NCBI GenBank assembly: GCA_019155205.2
Contig: JAHNZQ020000004.1
Span: 36,347-96,126 of the forward strand
Length of the DNA: 59,780 nucleotides
From: Gracilaria vermiculophylla
Taxonomy: Eukaryota > Rhodophyta > Florideophyceae > Gracilariales > Gracilariaceae
Direction: 5' to 3'
Part shown: piece after piece, positions 10,967-22,710 of the stretch
Position numbering within the stretch: position 1 is the stretch's first letter
How the letters are laid out: each line of letters opens with the position of its first letter
The notes under the pieces: generated by a model
Told to the model about the DNA's origin: nothing
Database searches by the model: none
Seen by the model: only the letters and a program-made list of their open reading frames with translations
Position numbers and translations under genes: made by a program

Positions 10967-11513
10967 TGTTCTCCTTTTGAGGTGGTAGCGCACCATGTCC
11001 GTTAGAAGTTTTTGTTGCCTCCAAAGGCACCAGTTCCTTAAGGTGGTCTCCGGTAATAGCTGTCACGAGCGGGGAGAATCCTGAAAAGGGATCCGCAAAC
11101 ACCAAGCGGAGGAAAGGGCTAACTGGGGCGGACAATCCTTTTACAGACGCTACTACGAGGCGACCTGGGGATCGAAAGCTTAGAAATCTAAAGATTTTTG
11201 ACGAGAGTTTCCAACCAAAAAAATATATGAGGACTCAAAGGTGCGTGGTTTACTTCCCCAGAGGTGGAAGACGACTGGCAGGTTATGTACCAAGCCGGGA
11301 GCACACCTCGTAAGGTCTCACTACTGTAGTAATTACCTGAAACAATAAACTATAATAAATCTAAATCAAACTCTGCCGTTCCTCAAGGGTACCGTAGCGT
11401 ACATGGGCCGAGTAAAGCACCACAGGGCTCAGTAAATAAAATACGATACCTTCTTAGAAATATGCCGTCGTGGAGCTATATGACAGTATCCCACGAGAAT
11501 CCACTGCACTACA
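10967..11513 (-). repeat. 3' LTR of chromovirus B
   Basis: It aligns with 19095-19634 and 52250-52795, and in reverse complement with 34665-34932. Shared blocks include ACTACTGTAGTAATTACCTG and CCGTTCCTCA. In element sense the LTR begins TGTAGT, because the plus-strand copy ends ACTACA at 11513. Beyond that point the three plus-oriented copies split into internal and external flanks, which fixes this boundary. The other edge is set only by loss of similarity. Confidence 0.75.
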
Positions 11514-11810
11514 TACCTCCTTTCCTAAATTGTAAAACGCCCTCGACGTGCATCTCTTCACGCATCAATCCTTAAGTAGCTCCTAACGGTTTTTATGTCA
11601 GAGTGGCCTCCAGTGATGTGACAGATTCTCTCCTCCAGGAGTTTCTCCGTTCTTCTCCGTTCCCACACGGCGTACCGACCGCGGGCTCGACCATTTCCGT
11701 TGAAGATGTTCCGGGCCCTTAGGACTCCTCAACTTAACCTCGTCACACCTTTTTGTAGTACCTCGCTGGGCCTAGAATGCCCGGCATTCTGATTTTTTTG
11801 AGGGTCCCTT

Positions 11811-14008
11811 TTGGGAAACGCCGGAGCCGTTGCGTCGGCTCGTCCATCCTCATCGAAGAGAACACACTCCTACTGTTCCCTTCTGCCCGGTCGTCATCCG
11901 CTGTCCTTTGTGAACCCATTTCATCCTTTGGTGCTCCTCTTTTCGCCTGCATGCTGTCTTCCGTCCTCTCCGCACATCTCTCTCCGGCGTCGCAACATGA
12001 CTCTTTTCTCAGAGTGGCATATAAAAGCGGACCAGTTCCCTGGTGATATTCTTTCCAGCTCCTCTGGCGCTACGACACATTCATTCTTAATCCTTCCAAC
12101 TACGTACATCTTTGGAATGCGTTCTCCAGTCCAGGCTCCTACGTCTCCGTCTGATTCTGAGGTAAACCACACCTCCACCGGTGCGCCATTCCGCGCAGGG
12201 AAACACTTCGACCATCGTGCCGCGCTGGTGTTGCGGCTTTTGCATGACAGGCGCGTCAGTCTACCGTGCCCAGTGGAGGACTACATCCACCATTTCGGAC
12301 CGTCTCTTTAGACGATGAGGTGCAGCGCCGCAATGGAGGGCGCTTAGAACAACAAGAAGCGGAACTGGGTGGACACCTTTCGCGCTCACGGGCTCTACAC
12401 TACGGTTCACGGCAACAACGCTTCGACCACGGTGCGGCAATGCGACACTCCTTACTTCAGGAGTGCCAAAGCTCGTGAGGTCCATACCCAACTGCAACTA
12501 CTCCCCCACAAGAAAACCGCGCACCAGCGAGTGCGGCGGCCCATGAACATCGCAGATGGACGCTTTGCCTTCGTAGTGCTGCCCTTTGGTCCCCCTTCCG
12601 ATCGCCTCTACTGGCTCAACCGCAACCGATAGAGGACGCACCTTTTGAATTAAACCATAGTGCAGAACTCCCTCGGATATTTCTACAATTGGCACTACTC
12701 GGAGTTCCATGATATGCCTTTGGGGAATCGTCTGAAGTTAGACATCAAGGAGAACGACTCCTGGAAAGACAATTGGATCTCCTTGCATCTTTGTATGGCA
12801 AAACCCATCACCTATGCTTATCACACCTCGGACGTCCAGGATCCACATGAATCCTTAGGACGGCTCGTCAGGTTGACTTCCTCCACGGAATTTGCTGTCG
12901 GCATCCTAGCGGCTTATCATTAGTCGGCGGACGACGGCGTCACTTCTTATACTCGGTGCAATGACAACAGTCTCTACTAAGATTCTTTGTATCAGCCAAC
13001 CGCCTGACGTTTGCTTCCTTTCTCGGCGTCACATATCCGGGTCCGGCGGTTCTGAATTACTTCAGAATTCACAACCTGGTCAAGGGCACTGCATGGAGAA
13101 ACTTCGAGGCGGAGACGCTGCTCGATTACAACCTGCAGGTAGCGTGGACTGACATGACGGGCTTCCTTCGGTATGATTATAGCGAAGACAAGTTTCATAC
13201 TATTTTAAAGAGCCCTATTAGCGACCATGGCGGGCGAGCCTATCCCGCCTTTCCCGGTCCTGCCCCTTCTCGGGTTACTCGGCTGCTACGGTCCCGCGTC
13301 CAAGACTCTGATCCCATGGTGGAAAGTCCAGCAGCTCACACGCCTCTTCCATTACCGTCTCCATTGGAGGACGTGGCTGCGCCTTCTGAGGTCGGGAGGC
13401 AGCCTCCAGCCTCGATGCTGGATCCTTCCGCAGTGCTTGCCGCCGTGTCTCCTTTAAAAGAGGACGAAATTACTCCTGTCCCGTCCACTTCGGCCCCGAT
13501 GGTGCAATCCCGACTGCGGAGTGTCCCGTTGGTGGTTGTTCAGCCTCACCTAAGGATCGTTCCAGTTCCAGGATAGCCGTCACCTCCAGTGTCGCCTGCT
13601 CCATCTTTGGCCCTGCCAAACTCCACTGCGGTGCTGACATAATCCCCTTGGCAGCCCACTGTCCCTGCCGGCCTGCGATCTGCGACTCCTTCTGTGGCGG
13701 TTGATGTTCCGTCGACGGAGAGTGCAGCTTCCGTCATACCCTTGGGCGGGGTATCCTCTGGGCCTCTGGATACCGCCTTCCAGGAGTTGATGCAGACGTG
13801 CCAGGTGACGAGCCGTTCTGCTCCGACATCTCCTGTAAAGACCCTGCATGAGGCTCATAATTGGGTCTCAGAACTCCATAACGCCCTGGCAGACCGAGCC
13901 CCGATGGCTGCCATCAGGGAGGGCCTGGCTGCTTTCTTCGAAAGCCATGCGCTAAGGAGGAAATCTCGCGTGGAAGTAGAGTATGCGACGTGGTTCGTTG
14001 ACCTGTAG
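11811..14008 (+). pseudogene. Antisense ORF (aORF) between the pol end and 3' LTR of chromovirus B, function unknown
   Basis: The frame runs opposite to gag-pol. It aligns with the second copy at 53084-54870 as protein for several hundred residues. Shared blocks include TSTGAPFR, CPVEDYIH, SPHLC versus SLHLC, AYHTS, GVTSYTRC, and an acidic-proline tail with EDEITPVP. Both copies read from the LTR inward. Here the frame is continuous from 11811 to 12923 apart from stops near 12311, 12632 and 12923, then shifts and continues at 13154-14008. The tail is rich in Pro, Ser and Ala. I do not recognise the family. It could be an accessory protein of the element, a captured gene or an antisense regulator. 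The agreement between copies favours a once-functional protein. Confidence 0.65.
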
Positions 14009-14149
14009 TCGTAAGAAATCCCGGCAATGGGAACAAGTCCACGGTAGCGGCAGAATATAAGATCCTTGAGTTGGAGCAGAAGCTCAGTAAACGGTAATTG
14101 CAATACAAATGGGCCGTTCCCGAGCACCTATTCACACGAAGTCCCGCCG

Positions 14150-15946
14150 TAGTAGCGGCTGACAAACGGGGAATGGCGTCTTGCAGGTCAAAAAGAGAGC
14201 TCCAGGCGGGAAATAGATAGCGGAGACGAAAAAGAACTCCGGTATGGGGCCCCTTCCACCTTTACTAAACGGAGTTGCCTTCGCGGAGATGAGGTTTTGC
14301 TCCAGATTGGGATGGTATATCCTGATGATGATATCCAGGTTGTATCCCCAAGGATATTCCGTGTCATCTTCTGAGTTGTACCGGTAACAGCAGACGTAGT
14401 ACAGTATCCTTGCAGGGGATTGTCGGTCAGAGACGATATGGGTTACCGCATACAGGATATAACCGTAAGGGGACATAATGGCGTCTGGGGCTTCCATGAA
14501 TGGTTCATTGAAAGGTGCAATGAAATTTACAGTGTACAACGGTGTCGTGGCTCTTGATTTGCAGGGAGTAGGAAACTCCGCAAGGGACCCCTGAGGTGGG
14601 GTGGCGGGCATTCCTGAAGGGCTGGGCTTTGAGACTCTCGTCCCCATAACACAGGAGACGACGCCTTGAAGCCCGTTTACCTCTATGGCGAAAGTGTCCG
14701 TATATGTGTTTAGGACTCTGTAATGCCCTGAGCCGTTCGGCTCTTACTTGCACGTGACGTTCGGTGATTCATTGGATCTCTACTAAGTTTTTTCGAGGAA
14801 ATCCTCGTCACTTCCGCTCAGTTCAGCCCTTTGTTTCATCTACCGGTCGAAATACTGTTTATATATCCTCTGCAACACGTTAATTATCTCCTTTGCGAGA
14901 GAGAGTGCGTCCTCATGCCGCCCGAAGATGGAGCGGGTCGCTTGAGCGGTTGCTTATACCTGTGGTCCATCAGCCAGGTGCGCCGTGGCACATGCCGCAA
15001 TGCCTAGACTACGTGAAATGAGCGAGAGCACTACAATGAGAGGACCGGTTTACGTGGAGCGGTGCTCGTGCAGGCTGCATGCATATATGAGCGGGCCCAC
15101 GTATGCGTGCCATTCCTTCTGCTGTTCTACGACGTGGTGCCTAAACCTTGAGGCGACGGGTTTGTTAAAGCTTTTCGCCTTCCGGTTTTTTTAGGGGTGA
15201 TATACACTCGTAAACAACTGTTTCATCCCCAGAGTTCTGGAGATAACGCTAAATAGCTTCGCCTCAAAGTGGGGCCCGTTGTCCGTAAGAAGACAAAACG
15301 GGATCCCATATGGCTAAACCCAGTCTTTCACAATGGTGTCGGTAACTACTGCTTCAGATGTGCTCTGGAGGAGAATGGCCCGCGTTATATTCTACAATCA
15401 ATGGGTAATCACGAGAATAAATGGGTACGCCCTCTCCGACTTGTAAAGAGGCCCCAAAACCTCCATGGCCCCGAACTCCAAAGGTCTTGAAGGCGGCAAC
15501 AGAGTAAACGGCCGCCGGTTTCTGTGGATATTCCCCCTATTGGCGGCGCGTGAGTGAAAATCCGCTACCGTTTCGAAAGAGTCGTCCCCCATGTTCGACC
15601 AGTAGAGCTCCCTCTTAATTTTGACGTACATGTGTGATCTCCCGCGGTGCCTGGCAAGGCGAAGGTAGTGCAAAACGTACAGCACCCTCCCCCATAGGCT
15701 CTCCGGGACAACCTTTAGGAGAACTCCGTCAAGAGGAGCGCGGCGTACGAGTACGCCGTCTCGGATGACATCCAATGACATTTTTACATTCCCAACGGTA
15801 GCGAGAAACTCCTTGCAGTACGCATCTGTACTCTGCTTCTTCAGAAACTCCATCATGGTGATGGGGAAAATTTCCTTCTTTTTCTCCACGAAGGCCATCA
15901 CTTCAAGGAGCCTACCAAACGTACCTCTAAGTTCAAAGCCTTTCAA
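14150..15946 (-). pseudogene. Integrase and chromodomain of chromovirus B
   Basis: Minus-strand frames give the HHCC-type N-domain (VLYVLHYLRLARHRG, MYVKIKRELYW) and the core start AMEVLGPL, where the first catalytic Asp reads as Glu. LTDNGPHF follows near 15290. The YHP block near 15210 reads KAKSFN where the family has a catalytic Glu, so that position is Lys. After HYRVLNTYTDTFAIEVNG (C-terminal module, about 14720), 14460-14300 has YAVTHIVSDRQSP, an aromatic-rich stretch and SEDDTEYP. This fits a chromodomain, which guides integration to certain histone marks. There are several frameshifts. Two of three catalytic residues are altered, so it is inactive. Confidence 0.7.
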
Positions 15947-16079
15947 GCATGCTCCCTCGGATCCTTCTTTCCGGCCGGCGTCCTCGATGAATAGACACAG
16001 AATTGTGTCCTACAAAGGTATTTTGTCTTCTCCTTCGGTTACAATTCGCGACAGTGCGTCCGGTGCCTGGTATTTTATG

Positions 16080-16829
16080 CCAGGACATAAGACGACGTTA
16101 ACTTTAAAACTCTAAAAGGCGTAAGTTTTACGTCTCGAGGCGACTGGAGGCATCCGTCAAGGACAGTATCCACTTCAAGCGTGCGTGGTCCGTTCTTATG
16201 GTGAAACGCGCGCCTTCCAGCTATGGTCGTAAAAGCAACACCGCCCATACGATGGAAAGAAATTCGAGTTCTGAGGTGGAAAAATTCGGTTCCGTGTGTG
16301 CAAGGTTGTACCTCTAGTATCCTACAGGTTTACGTCTACATTCAGCTTGTTCCTGTATGAGAGCACATCCGACATGATACTTACAGGAGTCTGTGTTCAG
16401 CACCATTCGGCCGTTTTGCTTAGAAAGTACCAAGACCGGTGGCTCTATTAGTCTCCTCTTCAAAGTGTTAAAGGTTTCAAAATCTTTGTCCGTCATGGTG
16501 GCCAACTGAGTTGGCTTGGTCTTCTCCAAGAGGTGATTTAACGGCACTGCAGTGCGGGTGAAATTTGGGACAAATCTCCGGCTGACAATCAGTCGGATTC
16601 TCCCCCTTTCTAATAGGCGACCTCCGTGGGCCGGAGGCTCGACTGTAAGAAGCCACTTGGATCCTCTACGCGTGAGCCAGAGGGTTTTCCGGTTGGAGGA
16701 GATTGAAGTTCTTTTATGGGACAGCTGCTGCGGATGCGCTTCACGATGTGACGTGTTGCCCTGAGGGACAACCGTTACAGGTATCTGTCCGTGCACTGGC
16801 GACGCATGTGCAAGTGGAACAGGCTGCAC
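16080..16829 (-). pseudogene. RT-RNase H remnant of B, fused across an internal deletion
   Basis: The frame starts with sequence equal to the Gag-protease linker of element C (HGGRL at its end). It then continues directly with RRFVPNFTR, which in C belongs to the RT-RNase H connection, so the DNA in between is lost. The rest contains TDKDFETFNTLKRRL and RMVLNTDSCKYHVGCALIQEQ, the start of RNase H with its catalytic Asp. A STSELEF block and an IRTDHARLKWIL block follow up to about 16080. RNase H would remove the RNA strand during reverse transcription. Confidence 0.75.
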
Positions 16830-17406
16830 TCCTTCTGGAACGCAATTACAGTAGTTTCCTTAAGGGAAGCGGATATTGTAATATACGGTTCGATAACTTC
16901 CGCTTTCCGTCAGTGTGCCCTTCAGGTCCTGGAAGTTCTTATCCTATTCTAGCAGGATGGCGGCCCTCATTGCGGGGGTGAAAGTAGTACAGTGTACTGG
17001 ATCTTGAAACAAGCAAATCGTGCACGGCGGTGGGTAGCCCCGAGGATTCGCGAATCGGACACTCTTGTAAGATCCTGCAGAGACGTACGAGGTAGGGAGC
17101 GAGGCTGTCCTCATACTAGACGGTGGTCACGTAGATGAAGCGCATATGAGAGCAAGGGCCTCTTGGTCTTTCTCAAGCGTAAGTTCGTCGTTCTCCCTAG
17201 TGTTGCTGTATTCCATCGTCAGAGCGGATGCCCTACAGTTCCGTAAGACCGTCCATTTGTCCGAAAGTACAGCGTGGCTGCTGCGAGTGGCACGGTGGGG
17301 ATCTCCATAAGATTCCGCAAAAGGTGGTAGCTCTGTATAGGTAGTCTTTGGGTGCGCTGTCTATTTATTAAGTACCCTAGCGCAAAATATGGCAGCGAGT
17401 CTACAA

Positions 17407-18900
17407 CTACTCTAACCGCCGTTCAGAGTAAAGTTTTCCACATCGTATAGTCTTCGTCTTCAGTAAGAGCTCCGTTTCTGTCATTCCCGTTCTCCGCCTA
17501 GAGAAGGTGACTGCAGCGTCAGCATTGGCTATCATCTCGTCCGTTGCGTACCTTTTAAGGATGAAATTCACTACCTCCGGGTATGTCGTCAAGATTTCCG
17601 TTCCAGGATCCTCCAAAATGGTGCTCTCCTTCGTGAGCCGCGGCTGTAACAGAGAGTGCGCTTGACCTTTGAGGTAAAACGGAAAGCACCGGACGGCAGA
17701 AGCTTCATGAAAACCATTGGTATTACACGCTGAGCGGAAACGTGTTAGAAAATTCAACGCCGAGATGGGTTCTTCACATGAAAAAGAGTGCCTTTTTACT
17801 TGAAATATCCATGCGGCGCTGAAACTTCGTGAGTCGTTTCGCAGCCAACGCATCGTAAAGAGTGGAGCGATCACTCAACTGATAAATGTCTTAATCCACC
17901 ACTAAAGCGAGGAGGTCGTTAAGTGGCACGACCTTCCTGACCCTTCTGCTTTTCTCCTTGGAAGTTTAATTGTCCTTCGAGCTGGAACTTTTAACGGATT
18001 CAGAGTCTGAGCTTCTCTCTTAATCGGTGTGTGGCCTTCTACTTTTCTCCATCCGCTTCTCTCGGCAACTTTTCTATGGGTTGTCTGGGTGCCCGAAAAT
18101 ATCTTTTGCTATCGCGAGTTACCCTAGTAGTATCATGTCCTTCTCTCCTGTGTTAAAGTACTTCGAGACCGGTAACCTGTCCTCCGCCGTATAGCAACAG
18201 GTCCAGACAATTCATAGCAGTATTTCTAAGGTGACTCCGTCTCCCTACGGCAGTTTACCTTTTTCCACTAGCGTAGGGGGCGGCAGTATCTTGTACTTTT
18301 CTGCCCGGGGTCTCCTTGGGTATTGGTAGAAGGGTCCTCTCCTGTACAGAATAATGACTTTCACGCAGCGCTGCGGGGAGCTGCTGCGCGGTTGCGGAAC
18401 CAACCTTCGCAAGGAGAACATCTGAGATCACCTCTAAGAAGAGGTCCGAGTCCAGCAAATCATCTGTAGCACTGTGAGCACTCTCCGTTGAAATTACGTT
18501 CCTGAGGGCTTGACATCTTGCTCCAAAATGAGCCTCAACACCTGCAAACATTCTTTCGACCAGGTCCTCTGAGAACCAATCCGTAAGGTGAGGGACCCAG
18601 GACTCCAAAAGGCAGTTAGCCTCCGGGTGTTTCCGGCCCTGCAGCTCCTGATGTGGCGGCCGCGATTCCGTGTGAGGTTCTTCAAGGTCCACATTGGCGT
18701 TTTTCGAAGATGTCGCGGGTGAGTCCAATTGCCTCCAATCATGTACTCTCGTAAGGAGATTCCTAAAATGCTCCACAGAGGAGGCGAGAATCCTAAAAAG
18801 ACTGTCAGGGTCCCCCAGCCTGACGGCCATCTCCTGGGGAGCGCTGTGCGTGCTGTGCCCTCAAACGGAGTCGGTTGCTTGAGGTTCCTGTGATGGGGTT
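17407..18900 (-). pseudogene. Gag of chromovirus B
   Basis: Two minus-strand frames (18830-18255 and 17874-17407) align with the Gag of element C at 34933-36200. The first has a helical capsid-proximal part including LLDSDLFLE and VQERTLLPIP. The second holds the capsid core with FLTRFRSACNTNG, AVRCFPFYLKGQA and EILTTYPEVVNFILKRYATDE. The LKGQA block matches the W/F-L-x-G-x-A signature of Ty3/Gypsy Gag. The region between them (18250-17880) is decayed. A CCHC knuckle is not visible. No intact reading frame remains. Confidence 0.7.
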
Positions 18901-19094
18901 TCTATTGGAGGTTAGGAGGGGTCCGGAGAGGAGTAGGTCGAGGGTGATTCCCTTCCCTTTCCAAATCCTCGTAAGCAATAATTCCACTGCTGGATTCCAA
19001 TCGTGGCACACTAGAAACGCTGTTCTGTCGTGACTTTTGCGATTCCTTAAGGAAACTGACCTTCTAGGTCGGCAGACCAATTGTAGCGTTTTCA

Positions 19095-19634
19095 CTTCTC
19101 TATTCGAGGCGGTAGCGCACAATGTCCGTTAAAAGTTTTTATTGCCTCCAAACGCGCGAGTTCCTATAGATTGTCTCTGGTTTTCTCTGTCACGAGCAGG
19201 AAGAATCCTGAAAGAGGGTCTGCAAACACCAAGTGGTGTAAAGGGTTCACTGTGCGTACGATGCTCTTACAGCTGCTACTACGAGACGGCATGGGGATCG
19301 ATGGCTTAGAAACCGAAGGATGTTCGATGAGAGTCTCCAACTGGAGAAAAAGATGAATGTTCAATGGTGCTTGGTTTTTTCCCTGAGAGGTGGAGCTTGA
19401 CCGGCAGATTAAGTACCGTACCGGGAGCTCGCCTCGGCAGGACTCACTACTGTAGTAATTACCTGCAGCAATCAACAAAATTAAATGTAAATTATACTGT
19501 TCCTCAAGGGTATTGTACCACACGAGGGCCGCATAATGCACCACGCGGCTCTGTTAATAAAATACGAATCCCCCTTAGACATATGCCGTCGTAAAGCTAC
19601 CTAAAAGTATCAAATTATGATCCATTGTACTACA
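19095..19634 (-). repeat. 5' LTR of chromovirus B
   Basis: Same-direction copy of 10967-11513, ending (plus strand) in TGTACTACA at 19634. Just inside the element the minus strand reads TTGGTCTGCCGACC near 19075, a TGG-starting stretch in the right place for a tRNA primer-binding site. The primer tRNA is not identified. Confidence 0.7.
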
Positions 19635-19689
19635 ATTAGAGACAAATGGATGGTAGAGAGGTGAAGTGCACACACATTTTCCCGGTTAT

Positions 19690-20010
19690 TCACTCATATG
19701 GGCTCGTGCTGCAAAATGCGCAGAAGATGACTAATACGAATATGTCACGCGTATTAGATTTGTGTCCTGCGTCTTAAGCGTGTAGCACGGGCAATTCCCG
19801 GAAGGCCTAGTGCCTGGGACGGTGCGCGGGCGGTGGCCCAAATGGCCCGGTATTTATTTATTTACTTATTTATTTAGGATTTTTCCTACTTATTTCAATA
19901 GCGCTACAGTGTTTATCGGCGCTGGGATCCCTGCCGCTACCCTCAGTGCACGATATCCAAGATCCCACCTTTGAGACTTCCATCTACGTTGATAGTTTTC
20001 TCTCGCGAGG
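19690..20010 (+). mobile_element. Fragment of the 3' end of an E-family element
   Basis: It aligns in the same direction with about 29990-30256, including GTGGCCCAAATGGCC, an AT-rich TATT microsatellite at 19850-19878 and the TAGCGCTACAGTG stretch. It is followed by an LTR just as 30256 is. It is therefore the 3' end of a separate, mostly deleted E-like copy, or a tandem duplication product. Confidence 0.55.
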
Positions 20011-20433
20011 GATATCCCGTAGCATACGGTTGCCCACCCGCCTTGCTCGGTGAGAACGCCCATAAGTGAGTATATTAACAGTTTCACTATGCTAGCTCCT
20101 GTACAATGCTCTTTACGGCCAGCTTTTGTTTGCCTTACCGCTACCTCCCTTTTCCGGCCCAGGTGGTACAACCTACACCTTTTCGGATTTTGCAACGCGC
20201 GCTCCCATTTTCCTTCCCATCTATAACCTCCGAGGAGGTATTACACACGCGAAAAATCCCCTGAGGCGTATCTATCTTACACCCCTCCCGCCAAGTGCTG
20301 CCGGGAAACCTCGATCTTAAACCCAACATTTTCGCGTTTTTATCTCGAGAAGGCCCCACCACCGAACTACCTGTGCAGAAAAAGATTAGGAAGCCTTCTT
20401 GTGCTATTCCCACTGGCGGGCTAATGCACTACA
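20011..20433 (+). repeat. E-family LTR, extra copy upstream of E
   Basis: About 423 bases, similar to 20436-20860 and 30257-30679. It starts at GATATCCC and ends GCACTACA. Only two bases separate it from the next LTR, so two LTRs stand in tandem with no internal region between them. Its left flank is the 3' internal end of the family, which argues for a truncated neighbouring element rather than a solo insertion. Confidence 0.7.
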
Positions 20434-20435
20434 GT

Positions 20436-20860
20436 GATATCCCATATTGCACAGTTGCTCATCTGACTTGTTTGCTAAGAGCGCCGATACTGAGGTATAT
20501 TACCAGTCTCACTGTGCTCGCTCCTTGTACAAGGTTCATAATGGCCCGCCATTGTATGCCTAACGGCTAGCCTCCTTCTTTCCAGCTCGGGCTTATAGCT
20601 TTCATCTCGTGGGTCTCGTGACCAGCGCTCCCCTATCTTTTCCCATATCTTTTCTCCAAAGAGGTACCACACAGTCATACACCCAACTCGTGGGGATATT
20701 TCGTATACCTCTCTCTCGAAATTTTGCCGGGAAAACCTCGGTCGTAAACCTGATATTCTGGAGTTACTCCCTCGAGAGGGCTTTACTACCGACTTACCTC
20801 TGCAGAGAAAGATTCGGACGTCTTCGTTTCCTTTTCCCGCTTACGGTCTTTTGCACTACA
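20436..20860 (+). repeat. 5' LTR of chromovirus E
   Basis: It runs from TGATATCCC to TTGCACTACA, giving the usual TG...CA ends. Two bases after it the sequence TGGTCTCGAGACTTTG begins, the expected place and TGG start for a primer-binding site. The gag ATG follows at 20962. Confidence 0.7.
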
Positions 20861-20961
20861 TGTGGTCTCGAGACTTTGAAAGATCACTTGAACAAGAGTC
20901 TCCTCTTTGATTATGTGTTTCTCGAATACCTCAGTGGCTTCCCCGTTTCTACGGTGTCAAG

Positions 20962-22710
20962 ATGCCGAATAAGCCGTCTAGGAAGGAACCTGAAATCATT
21001 TTCGCTCCCACCAGATCGTGATCAACGGTGCAATGGCATGCAGTCACGGATCTTGATACGGTCTGGATCGAGTCTATTCACGAAAGTCACACACCTTTGG
21101 GCCATGATTCGTAATACTAAGATTTCCACCTAGCTTTGTTGGATAGTTTGGAAACCGGTATTAAACCATCTACGGCGATTCCCGTTGAAGCGGTAGTCCA
21201 AACAGCACTTTTTAACGTTGGAATTTCTCAGACCAAGGACCTGGTAGGGCAGTTCCGCACTTTGAGAGCTGCCCATGAAACCCTTTCGAGGGAGTTCGTC
21301 ACCGTATGGGAGTTTGTGGGAGTTTGTTGAGGGTACTCCAGAAAGAAAGGTGGTCGAGGACGTGCTTCTTCTGAGGTTGGATGTCAACACCATACTGAAA
21401 TAATTCGGTGGGCCGGCCGACTTCTCAGAGGGGGACGAGATCCGGTTTAACCTTGTTTGATGTTGCCTGGAGAAGTTTAGAAAGTCGTTCCTGATGGAGC
21501 CACTAATCCTGCGTCGGCCAAGTGCAGTCTCGCAACGACACGATCAAAGAGAGATGCGGAAGAACTGCCGTAGGTGGAAGGCTACAGGGCACAAGCGTTC
21601 CAAGTATGATGGCATATTGACTCCGTCAAGCTCTTCACTGAGTAATTCAGAAGGTTGTGAGAGCTTAGAGTCTGATTCTGATGCCCCAAAGGGACGCTTA
21701 TTCCGCTTCAAGCATACTTCGGCTACTGCTCGTGCCATTCGGGCACGCCCAAGGGGCAGAAGACACATTCGTCTTCAGGGGTAGAAGTCGACAAACTAGA
21801 TGTATCGAAAGCTATTTCCTTACCTGTACTACCGGCTGGAAAAATCCCCGATGGGAAGAGCATCCCGAGGCATGGGAAGAGTGCGAGATTGTATGAAGAA
21901 TATGCATTTCACACTGCGCACCTAGAACATTCCTGAAAAAAAATATCCCATAATGGTAGTGTAGTTTTAGCACGACTTGTCGCCGAAGCCAATGCACCCG
22001 AGATGAACGAAAAGAAATCATACGTTGCTTTGCCTTTTTTCTTACGGTGGAGGTCGAAGACCAATACAACTCTGTTACAGGTTCACATCGAGCCTCCGAA
22101 GGAGGATTAAGTTGTTGACCGGAAGCAGTACAATACTTGCTGCGTTCCTATGCTGTCAACCAGGAGATTCTATCCGCCATCCTGGCTCTCAGAGACACTC
22201 GCCAGAAGGATGGAGAAAAGGAAACCGACTATTCGGTATGATTTAACATGGCTTTCCATCGTTGTGTTAATTTCTATTTCTCTACTGAGTGGACTGCCAT
22301 GTTCATCGAAGGATTGAACCCCGCGATAAAAACCCTGGTCGCACAATATTAGAAAGATAAGCCAAGCCTCGCTTACCTAGAGTTGGTGCAGTATACAAGA
22401 GCCGAAGTGTATGCGCTTTGCGCTAGCCACCCTCACCAGAGATCAAGCTCCGCCAAGGCCCTGCTCACGGAGAACAAGTCTGCATTTCTTTCTCTCATGA
22501 ATGAGGAGCAGCCGCGACCGGTATATGACACTTTTCACTTCGCCCGAGACAATGCGTTGTCGGTACCTACTTCAGAGGCCCCGTCTACAACGAAGAGGAC
22601 GTATGAAACTGCGCAAGATGATGCAGCAATTTACGCTGGTTACGGACTGGTTTCGGCCCCTCATGTCCCATTTCAAAATAATTATGAGCGTAAGCAACGT
22701 CCAGATTAGT
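20962..22710 (+). pseudogene. Gag of chromovirus E
   Basis: The first ATG after the LTR is at 20962 (MPNKPSRKEPE). The same frame continues at 21136-21330. Further parts lie in other frames: a Ser/acidic linker at 21494-21784, a capsid section at about 21960-22360 (VARLVAEANAPEMN, then EILSAILALRDTRQKDGEKE and FHRCVNFYF), and a last part at 22383-22709. The order and the helical, charged composition suit a long Gag. No zinc knuckle was found. Identification rests on position upstream of the protease and on the capsid-like segment. Confidence 0.6.

Larger units (their letters stand above)
10967..19640 (-). mobile_element. Ty3/Gypsy chromovirus B with both LTRs, internal deletion and antisense ORF
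   Basis: Two similar, same-direction LTRs lie at 10967-11513 and 19095-19634. Between them, minus-strand gag, an RNase H piece, integrase and chromodomain run right to left. The segment 11811-14008 instead encodes protein on the plus strand. Comparison with relative C shows that B lacks the DNA from the protease through most of RT. The pol stretches contain many stops, so the element is dead. It is a full-length insertion in outline, about 8.7 kb. The LTR edges away from the ACTACA terminus are approximate. Confidence 0.8.

Noticed and set aside
11921..12497. Minus-strand open frames within the aORF region of B
   Set aside because: They do not continue the pol frame and match D less well than the plus frame. 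Treated as shadows of the aORF.
19843..19880. TATT-repeat run as a possible origin or regulatory AT element
   Set aside because: It is a simple microsatellite repeated in the other E-family 3' ends (30100-30140, 30800-30840), hence part of the repeat.
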